In this document: in pieces, positions 23,663-32,515 of the stretch
Layout: every line of letters begins with the position of its first letter
How positions within the stretch are numbered: position 1 is the stretch's first letter
DNA from: JAUVDZ01 sp042568205
Lineage (GTDB): Bacteria > Patescibacteriota > Gracilibacteria > UBA1369 > PNNO01
Direction of reading: 5' to 3'
Assembly: GCA_042568205.1 (NCBI GenBank)
Contig: JBHPJE010000005.1
Span: forward strand, 6,134-70,133
Length of the DNA: 64,000 nucleotides
The notes under the pieces: generated by a model
The model's database searches: none
Told to the model about the DNA's origin: nothing
The model's input: the letters and a program-made list of their open reading frames with translations, nothing else
Position numbers and translations under genes: made by a program

Positions 23663-26064
23663 TATACGCCTCGAATTACACCACCAAGTTTTTCTAAATT
23701 AGCAAAAATCTTCTTTTGAACTTTTGACATTTCTTCATCAGTCAAAGTTCTGTCTTTAGCTTGTAGAAGCACTCTAAACGCAAGCGCTTTTTTGTTATCT
23801 TCAATATTTTCACCTTCATATATATCAAATAATTTAACTCGTTCGATAAGTTTTGAATCTGCTTCATTGATAGCCTTTTGAATATCAGCGACTTTTCTAT
23901 CCCTACCAATTACTACCGAGATATCTAAATCTAAGCCTGGGAATTTTGGCAGAGCTTTATATTTTACAAAGTCACGACCAATTGCTGCAAGCTTTGTGAA
24001 ATTGATTTCAAATCCAGCAACTTTCGCATCAATATCCCAATTTTTCAAAACCTGAGGATGAATTTCTCCAACTCCACCAACTGCCTCTCCATTAATTAGA
24101 ATCTTCGCAGTCCTTGAAGGGTGAACAAATGGCGGAGGCTCAATAGCTAGTAAAAATTCTGCATCCTGACCAGTGAAATCTTTTAAAAATCCTTCAATAA
24201 TTGCTTTTGCTTCATAAAAAATTTCATTTTTTGCTTTCTTTGGCAAAACTGTCATTCCTGCAATCCATTTTTCTTCAACTGGGAAATAATCTCCTTCTTC
24301 AACATAAGTTCGTCCAACTTCAAACAATCTAAATCCTTCAAAATATCTCAAATTATCAGCTACATTTTTTAGAAGATTTGGCATAAGAGCAATCCGTAAA
24401 TGTGTTTGATCCGAAGATAAAAAATTGTCTAACAATACGTGCTTTTCCTCAGGCATAAGGCATTTACTTAATTCGTCTTTTCCATAAAAAGAATAATTGT
24501 AAACTTCACTCATTCCATAAGTTTGAGCAAGGATTTTTCGAGCTTTATGTTTTAAAGTTCTTTCAATATTTGGCATCGGAGAAGTGATCGGAAGCTCAGG
24601 CATTGTCTCAGGCACATTTTCATATCCATACATTCTAACGATTTCCTCAACTAAATCATCTTCAATATCAACATCTTTTGTAGCGCGCCAGGTTGGTACA
24701 GTTACCTCAAGAGTTTTTCCTTTTCCGCTTACTTTAAATTGAAGGGATTCTAAGATTTTTTTACATTCATCAGAAGAAATTTCAACTCCGATTTTAGAAG
24801 ATACCATTTCAGTATCTAGTTTCACTTTTTGCTCTTCTGGAAGCCCGTTATTGACATCGTTAATTGGACCTGCGATCTCTGCATCAGGGCAAAGTTGTAA
24901 AATTAATTCACAAGTTCGTTTAATTGCAGTTTCAGCAAGAACCGGATCTAAAGCTTTTTCAAATCTCTGAACTGCTTCTGTTCGAAGTCCGAGTTTTGTT
25001 GAAGTTGTTCTAATAGATTGAGCATTAAAATTCGCTGATTCTATTATAATCTCAGTTGTTCCTTCCTGGATTTCGCTGTTTTCACCACCCATAACACCAG
25101 CTATTGCAATTGGCTTTTTATGATCAGCGATTACCAACATTGAGTCATCGAGTTTTCTTTCTTCACCATCTAAAGTTGTAATTTTTTCACCTTTATTTGC
25201 TCTTCGGACAACAATCCCACCCTGAATAAACGACTCATCAAACGCATGCAAAGGCTGACCAAGTTCTGCCATCACATAATTAGTAATATCAACAATATTT
25301 GAAATTGGACGATATCCAACTGCGATTAGCCTATCCTGAAGCCATTTTGGAGACTCCTCAACTTTTACATTTTTTACAATCACTCCACAATATCTTGGAC
25401 ATAAATCATAATCCTCAATTTTGATATCAACCTGATCTCCTTTTGAAGGGAAGCCAAGGCTTAGGTCAAATTCTTGCAAATCTTTTCCATAAATTGCTGC
25501 AAATTCACGGGCAATTCCATAATGCCCCCAAAGGTCAGGACGATGAGTAAGGGATTTATTATCAACTTCAATAACAATATCGTTTGTTCCATATATTTCC
25601 GCCAACGATTGACCTGGCTGAACATCCATTTTAGTCATATCAACAATTTCATCGCCGGTTGGAGCGAGACCAATCTCTTCACCAACACAAAGCATTCCGT
25701 TACTTTCAACTCCTCGTAATTTAACTGTTGAAAGTTGAACAGGATCCCCTTCTCCATGCCATTTAACCCAAGATCCAGGCATAGCAACAGGACCCATCAT
25801 TCCTTCATATAAATTAGTTCCTCCGCAAACAATCTGAGTTTTTTCTTTACCAATATCAACTGTGCAAACTTTTAATTTATCCGCGTTAGGATGATCTTCG
25901 ATTTTTTCAATTTTTCCAACAACCATTCCATCATAAGCTTTCGACAAATCTTCAAATCCTTCAATTTCAGCAGTTCTAACCGTGAAAAGATCACCAATTT
26001 CCTGGGGATCTAATTTGGGATCCAAATCAACAAAGTCTTTTATCCAATTGAGTGAAATATACAT
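23662..26064 (-). CDS. pheT: phenylalanyl-tRNA synthetase beta subunit
   Basis: 800 residues, the usual bacterial length. It has an EMAP/OB tRNA-binding domain (about 40-150; GKIEKIEDHPNADKLKVCTV), B3/B4 editing domain (about 210-370; LDGEERKLD, IAGVMGGENSEI), B5 domain, catalytic-like core and C-terminal FDX-ACB anticodon-binding domain (about 705-800; KFPGLDLDISVVI, LLQAKDRTLTDEE). Together with PheS it charges tRNA-Phe as an alpha2-beta2 enzyme. It is last in the order pheS, thioredoxin-like lipoprotein, pheT, an unusual split of the usual adjacent pair. Confidence 0.97.
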   Translation of the reverse strand: MYISLNWIKDFVDLDPKLDPQEIGDLFTVRTAEIEGFEDLSKAYDGMVVGKIEKIEDHPNADKLKVCTVDIGKEKTQIVCGGTNLYEGMMGPVAMPGSWVKWHGEGDPVQLSTVKLRGVESNGMLCVGEEIGLAPTGDEIVDMTKMDVQPGQSLAEIYGTNDIVIEVDNKSLTHRPDLWGHYGIAREFAAIYGKDLQEFDLSLGFPSKGDQVDIKIEDYDLCPRYCGVIVKNVKVEESPKWLQDRLIAVGYRPISNIVDITNYVMAELGQPLHAFDESFIQGGIVVRRANKGEKITTLDGEERKLDDSMLVIADHKKPIAIAGVMGGENSEIQEGTTEIIIESANFNAQSIRTTSTKLGLRTEAVQRFEKALDPVLAETAIKRTCELILQLCPDAEIAGPINDVNNGLPEEQKVKLDTEMVSSKIGVEISSDECKKILESLQFKVSGKGKTLEVTVPTWRATKDVDIEDDLVEEIVRMYGYENVPETMPELPITSPMPNIERTLKHKARKILAQTYGMSEVYNYSFYGKDELSKCLMPEEKHVLLDNFLSSDQTHLRIALMPNLLKNVADNLRYFEGFRLFEVGRTYVEEGDYFPVEEKWIAGMTVLPKKAKNEIFYEAKAIIEGFLKDFTGQDAEFLLAIEPPPFVHPSRTAKILINGEAVGGVGEIHPQVLKNWDIDAKVAGFEINFTKLAAIGRDFVKYKALPKFPGLDLDISVVIGRDRKVADIQKAINEADSKLIERVKLFDIYEGENIEDNKKALAFRVLLQAKDRTLTDEEMSKVQKKIFANLEKLGGVIRGV

Positions 26065-26077
26065 TTTTTAATTGAGA

Positions 26078-26548
26078 TTAATATTCGCAACCTGCTAAAC
26101 CAGCAAGTTTAGCTAAAGCCGTGTTTCCTTCTTGCACAGTACCATCTGCAAATATCCAAGTTGGAACAGATGTTACGTCAGCGTCTTTACAAGCCTGTGC
26201 CCATCCATCACCATCTGCACATTCTGTGTGATCTAAATATTCTAACCCATCAGCAAATGCTGCTTTTTGATTTTTACAATGCCCACACCAACTTGCTGTA
26301 TAAAGTTTTGCTCCATTTTCTGTAAGACATTTTGCAAGTACTACTTCTTTTGATTCTGAATCTGCTGCTGCATCTTCAGGAGTGTCTTCAACCTCAGGTA
26401 CATCAACATCAATGATTGGATCTTCTACAACTGGATCTTCTGTAACTACTGAATCTTCTCCTGACGGAAGTTCTGCAGGTGCTTGAAACCAGTTACATCC
26501 TACTAATAAAAATACTGAAATTATTGAAATTATAGCTAATTTTTTCAT
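26078..26548 (-). CDS. thioredoxin-fold lipoprotein
   Basis: 156 residues from the ATG at 26548 (MKKLAIISI). The lipobox LLVGC gives Cys18. Residues about 22-65 are an acidic Val/Pro/Asp/Glu linker (VVTEDPVVEDPIIDVDVPEV). A compact thioredoxin-like domain (about 72-156) has the active site SWCGHCKNQK and the cis-Pro SVPTWIFADG. It resembles the thioredoxin part of bacterial VKOR-type proteins and is likely a membrane-tethered disulfide oxidoreductase outside the cytoplasm. The extra Cys pairs (KCL; TECADGDGWAQAC) suggest additional redox sites. It sits one base downstream of pheS and 13 bases upstream of pheT, inserted in that operon. Confidence 0.87.
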   Translation of the reverse strand: MKKLAIISIISVFLLVGCNWFQAPAELPSGEDSVVTEDPVVEDPIIDVDVPEVEDTPEDAAADSESKEVVLAKCLTENGAKLYTASWCGHCKNQKAAFADGLEYLDHTECADGDGWAQACKDADVTSVPTWIFADGTVQEGNTALAKLAGLAGCEY

Positions 26549-26549
26549 A

Positions 26550-27590
26550 TTAAAATTGGTTAACAAATCTAAGGTCGCCACTTAAATTGTGACGTATATC
26601 ATCGATGCCGTGACGCATCATTACTAAGCGGGTCAAACCAAAACCAAACGCCCAACCTTGCCATTTTTTAGGATCAATTCCACCAGATTTAAGTACATTT
26701 TCATGAACCATTCCTGCTCCCATAAATTCTACCCATCCGGTTTTCTTACAAACTCTGCAGCCTTTGCCTTCGCAAATTAAACAAGAGAAATCCACTTCTA
26801 ATCCTGGCTCCACAAACGGGAAATATCCAGGTCTAATTCTTACTTTCACCTCTCTGCCAAATAATGTTGATAGGAATTGTTTAAGTACACCTTTAAGGTG
26901 TGAAATTGAAATATGTTTATCGATCATAAGGCCTTCTACCTGATAAAACGTTGTGTCGTGCGATGCATCTGTTGCTTCGTAACGGAAAGTTCTTCCAGGA
27001 ACAATAACGCGAAGAGGAGCACCATACTTTTCCATTGTTCTAACCTGAACCGGAGATGTGTGAGTGCGGAGAACCATTCTTCCGTGCTTTTTATCCTCTT
27101 TATCCTTGATGAAAAATGTATCTTGCATGTCTCTCGCTGGATGCCACGCAGGAATATTAAGGCCTTCAAAATTATAATATTCTGATTCTGCTTCCGGACC
27201 ATCCATTATCATAAATCCCATGCTTGTGAAAATGTCTTCAACTTCTTTTTGAACCTGAGAAAGCGGATGGATATGCCCTTTTTGACGATCAGGGCCCGGG
27301 GCAGTCACATCAAACGTTGGATCTTCTAATTGCGCATTCAGACTTTTTGATTCGATCTGATTTTTTTTATCTGCGATCGCCTGTTCAAGTTCGTTTTTGA
27401 TTTCATTTGAAAGTTTTCCTATAACTGGTTTTTCAGAATTGCTAAGATCTTTAACTCCTCTAAGGATATTTGTTAATTCTCCTTTTCTTCCAATAAATTT
27501 AACTTCAACTTCCTGAAGCTGGGCTGTGTCAGTAGCTTTTGAGATTGCATCAAGGCATTCTCTCTTTAATTTTTCGAGTTGTGGGATCAT
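26550..27590 (-). CDS. pheS: phenylalanyl-tRNA synthetase alpha subunit
   Basis: 346 residues from the ATG at 27590 (MIPQLEKLKREC). The frame stays open to 27686, but that extension is encoded by the 18-bp tandem repeats and would add MTRSSHMTRSSEF, so it is not used. N-terminal coiled coil (about 1-85) binds tRNA. The class II core shows motif 1 (HPLSQVQKEVEDIFTSMGF), motif 2 (FRYEATDASHDTTFYQVEG) and motif 3 (GWAFGFGLTRLVMMRHGI). A CLICEGKGCRVCKKTGW segment has four Cys and probably binds zinc, as in many bacterial PheS proteins. Confidence 0.96.
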   Translation of the reverse strand: MIPQLEKLKRECLDAISKATDTAQLQEVEVKFIGRKGELTNILRGVKDLSNSEKPVIGKLSNEIKNELEQAIADKKNQIESKSLNAQLEDPTFDVTAPGPDRQKGHIHPLSQVQKEVEDIFTSMGFMIMDGPEAESEYYNFEGLNIPAWHPARDMQDTFFIKDKEDKKHGRMVLRTHTSPVQVRTMEKYGAPLRVIVPGRTFRYEATDASHDTTFYQVEGLMIDKHISISHLKGVLKQFLSTLFGREVKVRIRPGYFPFVEPGLEVDFSCLICEGKGCRVCKKTGWVEFMGAGMVHENVLKSGGIDPKKWQGWAFGFGLTRLVMMRHGIDDIRHNLSGDLRFVNQF

Positions 27591-27653
27591 GTTTATGGAA
27601 TTTAGATTCGCTTCATAATTTAGAGGTTTTTTGTAGGATTTGCAACTGAATTC

Positions 27654-27705
27654 GGATGACCGAGTCATGTGGGATGACCGAGTCATGTGGGATGACCGAG
27701 TGATT
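27654..27705. repeat. tandem 18-bp palindromic repeat, 2.9 copies
   Basis: GGATGACCGAGTCATGTG at 27654-27671 and 27672-27689, with a third diverged copy at 27690-27705. Each unit contains the imperfect palindrome ATGACCGAGTCAT. The same 13-mer appears in reverse complement at 35135-35147. It lies 64 bases upstream of pheS. Confidence 0.8.
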
Positions 27706-27756
27706 GTTTGACAAATTAGCGATTGGTTTATAAAGATCCCGGTGAAGGTCTTTTTC

Positions 27757-27785
27757 TTGACTTCAAATATCTTAATATATATATT
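27757..27785 (+). promoter_or_regulatory. promoter of the GC-rich gene at 27878
   Basis: TTGACT at 27757-27762, a 17-base spacer and TATATT at 27780-27785. A second candidate, TTGACA at 27708 with TATAAA 15 bases on, lies upstream. Confidence 0.6.
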
Positions 27786-27877
27786 CTTCGACTGGTGCTT
27801 CTATAGTAATCAAGGCAACAACCACGTTGGCGCTTGATTACACAAGCGCTGACAATTGACACATGGGAGATAGAACA

Positions 27878-28216
27878 GTGAGTGACATTGCATACAAACA
27901 CCTTGTTGGAGGCGTTCATGGGCAATCAGCCGTGGACGCCATAATAAGCAGAGCTAATTTGGCGATCATCCCAGGGCGAGAAGCTCTGGAAGCCAGTAAG
28001 CTTATGGTTCGGATCGGCGCCAATGAGTGGCGACTGAGCCTGGTGAGCGCCCCTAATGCCAAGCAGGCCATTCAAGCCGCAAGACGTAAATGCGGCAAAA
28101 ATGTGGTCACTCCGGAATTTCTGCTCAAACAAGACGAAGGTCTGTTCTGGAGTATGAAGTTCCACTACACGGACGAGTTCCGGCGATTCCTTGCCGGCGA
28201 CATCGGCGCGCTTTAA
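27878..28216 (+). CDS. small GC-rich soluble protein, unknown function
   Basis: 112 residues from the GTG at 27878, chosen because GGGAGAT lies eight bases upstream. An in-frame ATG at 27863 overlaps that SD and is less likely. The sequence has no signal or membrane segment; it is a mixed alpha/beta protein with SAVDAIISRANLAIIPG, WRLSLVSAPNAKQAIQAARR and a basic middle. I recognise no family. GC-rich codons, an SD, its own promoter and a strong terminator mark it as one of the foreign-looking units. Confidence 0.7.
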   Translation: MSDIAYKHLVGGVHGQSAVDAIISRANLAIIPGREALEASKLMVRIGANEWRLSLVSAPNAKQAIQAARRKCGKNVVTPEFLLKQDEGLFWSMKFHYTDEFRRFLAGDIGAL

Positions 28217-28230
28217 TCCTCCCTCCCGAC

Positions 28231-28287
28231 CCCTCCCCCCACACTTAGCTTGAAGTCGCACAAGTTAAGGGGGGAGGGATCGTTTTC
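28231..28287 (+). terminator. long GC-rich terminator
   Basis: CCCTCCCCCC (28231-28240) pairs with GGGGGGAGGG (28269-28278); an inner stem CTTAGCTTG/CAAGTTAAG extends it with a G-U pair. ATCGTTTTC follows. Confidence 0.8.
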
Positions 28288-28308
28288 ATATCCGAACTCC
28301 AACCCAGG

Positions 28309-28337
28309 TTGCAAAGCATGTCAATTTGAGGTATAAT
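28309..28337 (+). promoter_or_regulatory. promoter of the 28366 gene
   Basis: TTGCAA at 28309-28314, a 17-base spacer and TATAAT at 28332-28337. The leader is about 25 bases without SD. Confidence 0.65.
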
Positions 28338-28365
28338 AATATGATCAAATTTTAACATTTTCAAA

Positions 28366-28797
28366 ATGGCACACACAGGTGGTACTCCAGATCCACGAGG
28401 CAATGTAAGACAGCCTGAATACACTGGGGATATCGAAAATAAAAAACTAAATACAGGTAAAGCACTTGACGAAGTAGGAAAAACTGTAGACGTAGAAGGA
28501 CAAACTCCAAGAGAATCTAAAAATAAAATTGCAGAATTTTTAGTAGAAGCTAAAGACAAAAAATTAAAATCAGAAGCAGCACTTAAAAAGAAAGGGTTCG
28601 AACCTTTAGAGCTTGCTGCTTTTTCTAACTTCGACGATTTAGTTACTGAAGATGGCAATCTTCAGGGTGGAGCTGCTAGCAGCTTTACTGCACAATATGT
28701 TAAAAACTTTGGAATTGACGATCCAAATTATGAAGTTGAAGTTGGAGAATATGGTGATGGCGATTACACGGTTTACTTAAAAAAGAAAAATTCATAG
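28366..28797 (+). CDS. small soluble protein, unknown function
   Basis: 143 residues, rich in Lys, Glu, Asp and Gly, without signal peptide or membrane helix. The N-terminal third (GGTPDPRGNVRQPEYTGD) looks disordered. The middle is a charged helix (PRESKNKIAEFLVEAKDKKLKSEAAL), and the end is a short beta region (NYEVEVGEYGDGDYTVYLKKK). No family recognised. AT-rich codons, own promoter and a bidirectional terminator make it a monocistronic backbone gene. Confidence 0.7.
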   Translation: MAHTGGTPDPRGNVRQPEYTGDIENKKLNTGKALDEVGKTVDVEGQTPRESKNKIAEFLVEAKDKKLKSEAALKKKGFEPLELAAFSNFDDLVTEDGNLQGGAASSFTAQYVKNFGIDDPNYEVEVGEYGDGDYTVYLKKKNS

Positions 28798-28818
28798 TGC
28801 CCCCTTTTGATAAATAGA

Positions 28819-28854
28819 AAAAGCCGATCACTATGGATCGGCTTTTATTTTTTC
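28819..28854. terminator. bidirectional terminator between the 28366 gene and HU
   Basis: AAAAGCCGATC, a 6-base loop and GATCGGCTTTT (28819-28846), then ATTTTTTC. The flanking A and T runs let it work on both strands. Confidence 0.9.
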
Positions 28855-28870
28855 TATAAGTCAGTCAAAA

Positions 28871-29146
28871 TTATCTAACTGCATCTTTTAGAGATTTACC
28901 AGCTTTGAAAGCAGGTAATTTCATTGCAGGGATTTTGATTTTTTGACTTGGGTTTCGTGGATTTACACCAGTTCGAGCTGCTCTGTGTGAAACACGGAAA
29001 GTTCCGAATCCAGTGATAGTAACGTTTTTACCACCTTTAAGACTTTTAGTGATCGCACCTAGAACTGCTTCTAGTACTTCACCAGCTGCCTTTTTTGTAA
29101 CACCAGCTGTAGAAGCTGCGTGGTTTACAAGGTCTTGCTTTGTCAT
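28871..29146 (-). CDS. hup: HU-family DNA-binding protein
   Basis: 91 residues, the normal HU length. N-terminal helices (MTKQDLVNHAASTAGVTKKAAGEVL), the GFGTFRV turn, the arm region RAARTGVNPRNPSQKIKIPA with its Pro that intercalates into DNA, and the closing FKAGKSLKDAV. It is a dimeric nucleoid protein that bends DNA. Its own promoter lies at 29213-29240. Confidence 0.97.
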   Translation of the reverse strand: MTKQDLVNHAASTAGVTKKAAGEVLEAVLGAITKSLKGGKNVTITGFGTFRVSHRAARTGVNPRNPSQKIKIPAMKLPAFKAGKSLKDAVR

Positions 29147-29212
29147 AGCAAAGAGAGGTTAAGGATAATAATAAAATTGGTTTGAAATAGGAAAAAGCCC
29201 TAAGACGACAGC

Positions 29213-29240
29213 ATTATAGCCACCCCACCCAAAAGTGCAA
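29213..29240 (-). promoter_or_regulatory. promoter of the HU gene
   Basis: On the minus strand TTGCAC (plus 29235-29240), a 16-base spacer and TATAAT (plus 29213-29218). The leader is about 60 bases. Confidence 0.65.
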
Positions 29241-29405
29241 GATGATTTTGTCAAATATGCCCCTTTTTAAAGCCGTAAATCATTGAAAATGTCCAATAAA
29301 TGGCTCAAGAAAGCCAAAAAACTTTGACTTGCACAATAATCCCTTTTATTTCCTTTTTATAAGCCAAAAATCAGTTTTTATGGCATTAATATTAAAACCT
29401 CGCCC

Positions 29406-29445
29406 TTGACACATCCTGTAATTGGCGATAGGATTCAAATCCTAT
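29406..29445 (+). promoter_or_regulatory. promoter with overlapping operator-like palindrome
   Basis: TTGACA at 29406-29411, a 17-base spacer and TAGGAT at 29429-29434. The perfect palindrome ATAGGATT-CA-AATCCTAT covers 29428-29445, including the whole -10 box, so a dimeric repressor site is likely. Confidence 0.65.
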
Positions 29446-29463
29446 TATTAACTTTATAATCAT

Positions 29464-30021
29464 ATGTCTCCGAAATTAAATGAATTATTTGGTGCCGAAT
29501 TATCAGATGAAGAACTTCAAAGAGTCAACAAAGCTTTACCTGAATTAATTAGTGAGCAATTAATGCAAGTTTATAGAATGGTACAAGCTTTATTAAGCGA
29601 TGGATCAGATTTTAGTGAATATTTTACAAGAAGACTTGCGCTTTCAGAATTATTAGGTAAGCAACTTGAAAAAGGGAACATGACCTCAAATGCTTTATCA
29701 CCAGAGCTAATTCAAGACGCTATAAGAAAAGGACATACACTTTTACTCTCGCCTGTTGCACACGATCCTAATTTTATGTCAGTTGAAGCTAGGGAAACAT
29801 TCGGACCAGAAAATGGCAGAGATGCTGCCTGGCTTGAAGCACATAAATCTGACTTGCTTAAACAATATGAAGGTCAATTTATAGCAATTCTTGATTGTGA
29901 AGTTATTGGTACTGGAGATGATTTTGAAAAACTTCATAATAGTTTAGATCCAAAATATCATGAAAAAAATGTATTTATTATTAAAGTTACAAAAGAAGCA
30001 TTATCTGAAGCTGGATTTTAA
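29464..30021 (+). CDS. helical protein with DUF5678-like C-terminal domain
   Basis: 185 residues. The first 110 are mostly helical (LSDEELQRVNKALPELISEQL; LALSELLGKQLEKG). The C-terminal part (about 118-180) reads WLEAHKSDLLKQYEGQFIAI, then LDCEVIGTGDDFEKL and VFIIKV. This resembles the DUF5678 pattern (a YxGxxVAv..xxvvaxGxdlxel..p..v.p strand-helix module). Function of that domain is unknown to me. The promoter carries a palindrome over the -10 box, so the gene is probably repressed by a dimeric regulator. It is upstream of topA with its own transcript. Confidence 0.68.
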   Translation: MSPKLNELFGAELSDEELQRVNKALPELISEQLMQVYRMVQALLSDGSDFSEYFTRRLALSELLGKQLEKGNMTSNALSPELIQDAIRKGHTLLLSPVAHDPNFMSVEARETFGPENGRDAAWLEAHKSDLLKQYEGQFIAILDCEVIGTGDDFEKLHNSLDPKYHEKNVFIIKVTKEALSEAGF

Positions 30022-30028
30022 AGTTTTT

Positions 30029-30057
30029 TTGACAACTATATGATTAAAGTGTTAACT
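30029..30057 (+). promoter_or_regulatory. possible topA promoter
   Basis: TTGACA at 30029-30034, a 17-base spacer and TTAACT at 30052-30057. The -10 is weak. Confidence 0.4.
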
Positions 30058-30093
30058 AAAGAGATGTGACACCAATTCACAATTAACACTTTA
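30045..30093 (+). promoter_or_regulatory. inverted repeat in the topA leader
   Basis: TAAAGTGTTAA (30045-30055) and TTAACACTTTA (30083-30093) are perfect 11-bp arms, with an inner TGTGA/TCACA stem. It ends six bases before the topA ATG and overlaps the proposed -10, so it could act as an operator or an RNA hairpin. Confidence 0.5.
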
Positions 30094-30099
30094 TTATAT

Positions 30100-32412
30100 A
30101 TGAGCAAAAATCTAGTAATAGTCGAATCACCTGCAAAGGCGAAAACAATTGAACAATATTTAGGAAAAGATTTTACTGTGACTGCATCAATGGGTCATGT
30201 GCGTGATCTTCCAAAATCTAAAATGGGAATTGATACTGAAAAAAACTTTGAACCATCATATACAGTCCCCCAGGATAAAAAGAAAACAATTGCTGAGCTG
30301 AAGAAAAAGATAAAGGCAGACACTAAGATTTGGATCGCTACCGATGAGGACCGCGAAGGAGAAGCTATTGGTTGGCACTTATTAAAAGCTTTAAAGGTTG
30401 ATCCAAAAAAACACGAGGTTAAAAGAATTGTTTTTCATGAAATTACGAAAAGCGCGATATTAAAATCAATTGAAGAGCCGCGTGAGATTAATAATGACCT
30501 TGTTGATGCGCAGCAAGCACGTCGTGTACTTGATCGTTTAGTTGGTTATGAACTTTCGCCACTCCTTTGGAAGAAAATTAGATATGGATTATCTGCTGGC
30601 CGTGTTCAATCAGTTGCGGTTCGTTTAATTGTTGAAAGAGAAAGAGAAATTGAAGCATTTAAGCCAGAAGAATTTTGGAAAATGATTGGAAATTTCTATG
30701 GAGATGCAAAAAAAGATTTCGAAGCCCAATTAGCTAAAATTGATGGAGATAAAGCTGAAGTTGGGGATAAAAAAACAGCTGACAAAATCCTGAAAGACTT
30801 AGAAGGTGCTGATTATAAAGTAACGAAAGTTGTAGAAAAGAAAGCAAAGCGAAATCCTGCTCCTCCTTTTATAACATCAACCTTGCAACAGGAAGCTTCA
30901 AGAAAACTTGGATTTTCTGTGAAAAAAACAATGGTGATTGCACAGCAACTTTATGAAGGAGTTGAAACATCAGAAGGACAAGAAGGTCTTATTACATACA
31001 TGAGAACTGATTCATTTAATCTTTCTAATGATGCTATTGCACAAGCGCATAAAATGATTGAAAAAGAATATGGAAAAGAATATGTAGCTGAAAAAGCCCG
31101 TGTTTATAAAAAATCAAAAGGTGCGCAGGAAGCTCATGAAGCAATCCGTCCTGCAAATATTGAAAGAACACCTGAGTCTTTGAAAAAACAACTTAATAAA
31201 GATCAATTCAGATTATATGAACTTATTTGGAAAAGAATGATTGCATGCCAAATGAAAACTGCTCTTTTAAATCAAATTAAAGCTTCAATCGAGGCTGAAC
31301 AATACACTTTTGAAGCAACTGGGCAGACTGTAGAATTCGCAGGATTCATGAAAGTTTACATTGAAGATGAAGACGAAGAAGACGATCCAAATGCAGAAAA
31401 AGATGAAGAGAAAACAAAGAAGCACGAGAAATTCCTTCCACCTTTAAAAGAAAACGAGTCACTGGATTGTAAGAAACTAGATGCAACTCAGCATTTTACT
31501 CAACCTCCTCATAGATTTACTGAGGCAGCACTTGTTAAGAAATTAGAATCTGAAGGGATTGGACGTCCATCAACTTATGCTCCGACAATTTCAACAGTTC
31601 AAACTCGTGGATATATTGAAAAATTAGGGAAAGCTTTAAGGCCTACAGATACAGGAAATGTCGTAACTGATTTTTTAGTTAAATATTTCCCAGATATTGT
31701 TGATTACAAATTTACAGCTGAAATGGAAGAAGATCTCGACTTAATTGCACATGGGAAAAAAGAGTGGGAGCCTATTATTAAAGAGTTCTATGGTCCATTC
31801 CACGACAATATAGTGGATAAAGAAAAAACTGTAAGCAAAGCAGATGTTGTAAATGAAGAAACTGACGAAGTTTGCGAGATGTGCAAATCACCAATGGTTA
31901 TAAAACTTGGACGATTTGGGAAATTTTTATCGTGCTCTAACTACCCGGAATGCAAAAATGCAAAACCTTTGCCTAAAAAAGAAGGAGAAGAAGAACTTGA
32001 ACGAGAGAAACCAAAAATCGATCCTGAATTAGAGAAAAAATTAAAAGGTAAAAAATGCGACAAATGCGGAAACTTAATGGAAATTAAAGTTGGTAAATAC
32101 GGACATTTCTTAGGATGCTCAAATTATCCAGATTGTAAGAACATTCAACCTATTGTTAAATTTAGCGGAGTAAAATGTCCTCGATGTAAAAAAGGTCAAT
32201 TAGTTGAAAGACATGCACGCCGCACAGGAAAGGCATTTTATGGATGCAACCAGTTTCCTAGATGCAAATTTGCAACCTGGGATAAACCTCTCGTAGACAA
32301 ATGCAAAAAGTGCAAAGGTATGATGGTTGAGAAAAAAGACGGCGAAGTAGTTTGCAATGATTGTACAAAAAATGACAAGCCGAAGAAAAAAGCTGCTAAG
32401 AAGAAAAAATAG
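30100..32412 (+). CDS. topA: DNA topoisomerase I (type IA)
   Basis: 770 residues. Toprim domain (1-125; VIVESPAKAKTIEQYLG, ATDEDREGEAIGWHL), then the gate domains with the catalytic Tyr in GLITYMRTDSFNLS, and GRVQSVAVRLIVEREREI. An acidic insert is at about 425-445 (EDEDEEDDPNAEKDEE). Four C-terminal zinc-ribbon modules follow (about 590-760): CEMCKSP..C..YPEC, CDKCGNL..C..YPDC, CPRCKKG..C..FPRC and CKKCKGM..C..C. The end is Lys-rich. It relaxes negative supercoils through a covalent tyrosyl-DNA intermediate. No SD; the leader holds an inverted repeat. Confidence 0.97.
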   Translation: MSKNLVIVESPAKAKTIEQYLGKDFTVTASMGHVRDLPKSKMGIDTEKNFEPSYTVPQDKKKTIAELKKKIKADTKIWIATDEDREGEAIGWHLLKALKVDPKKHEVKRIVFHEITKSAILKSIEEPREINNDLVDAQQARRVLDRLVGYELSPLLWKKIRYGLSAGRVQSVAVRLIVEREREIEAFKPEEFWKMIGNFYGDAKKDFEAQLAKIDGDKAEVGDKKTADKILKDLEGADYKVTKVVEKKAKRNPAPPFITSTLQQEASRKLGFSVKKTMVIAQQLYEGVETSEGQEGLITYMRTDSFNLSNDAIAQAHKMIEKEYGKEYVAEKARVYKKSKGAQEAHEAIRPANIERTPESLKKQLNKDQFRLYELIWKRMIACQMKTALLNQIKASIEAEQYTFEATGQTVEFAGFMKVYIEDEDEEDDPNAEKDEEKTKKHEKFLPPLKENESLDCKKLDATQHFTQPPHRFTEAALVKKLESEGIGRPSTYAPTISTVQTRGYIEKLGKALRPTDTGNVVTDFLVKYFPDIVDYKFTAEMEEDLDLIAHGKKEWEPIIKEFYGPFHDNIVDKEKTVSKADVVNEETDEVCEMCKSPMVIKLGRFGKFLSCSNYPECKNAKPLPKKEGEEELEREKPKIDPELEKKLKGKKCDKCGNLMEIKVGKYGHFLGCSNYPDCKNIQPIVKFSGVKCPRCKKGQLVERHARRTGKAFYGCNQFPRCKFATWDKPLVDKCKKCKGMMVEKKDGEVVCNDCTKNDKPKKKAAKKKK

Positions 32413-32463
32413 GAGTACTCGGTATACTTCGAGGTACTCGGTACTAAAAGAGGCTGACACTCC

Positions 32464-32492
32464 TTGATTTTTCGCTGAATAAATGGTATTAT
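32464..32492 (+). promoter_or_regulatory. promoter of the 32516 surface protein gene
   Basis: TTGATT at 32464-32469, a 17-base spacer and TATTAT at 32487-32492. The leader is about 17 bases, A-rich, without SD. Confidence 0.65.
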
Positions 32493-32515
32493 AGTATGAA
32501 AAATAAAAACAAAAC

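Noticed and set aside
32412..32445. GTACTCGGTA-type repeats after topA
   Set aside because: Two short imperfect copies only; they may be a weak termination hairpin and give no clear family.
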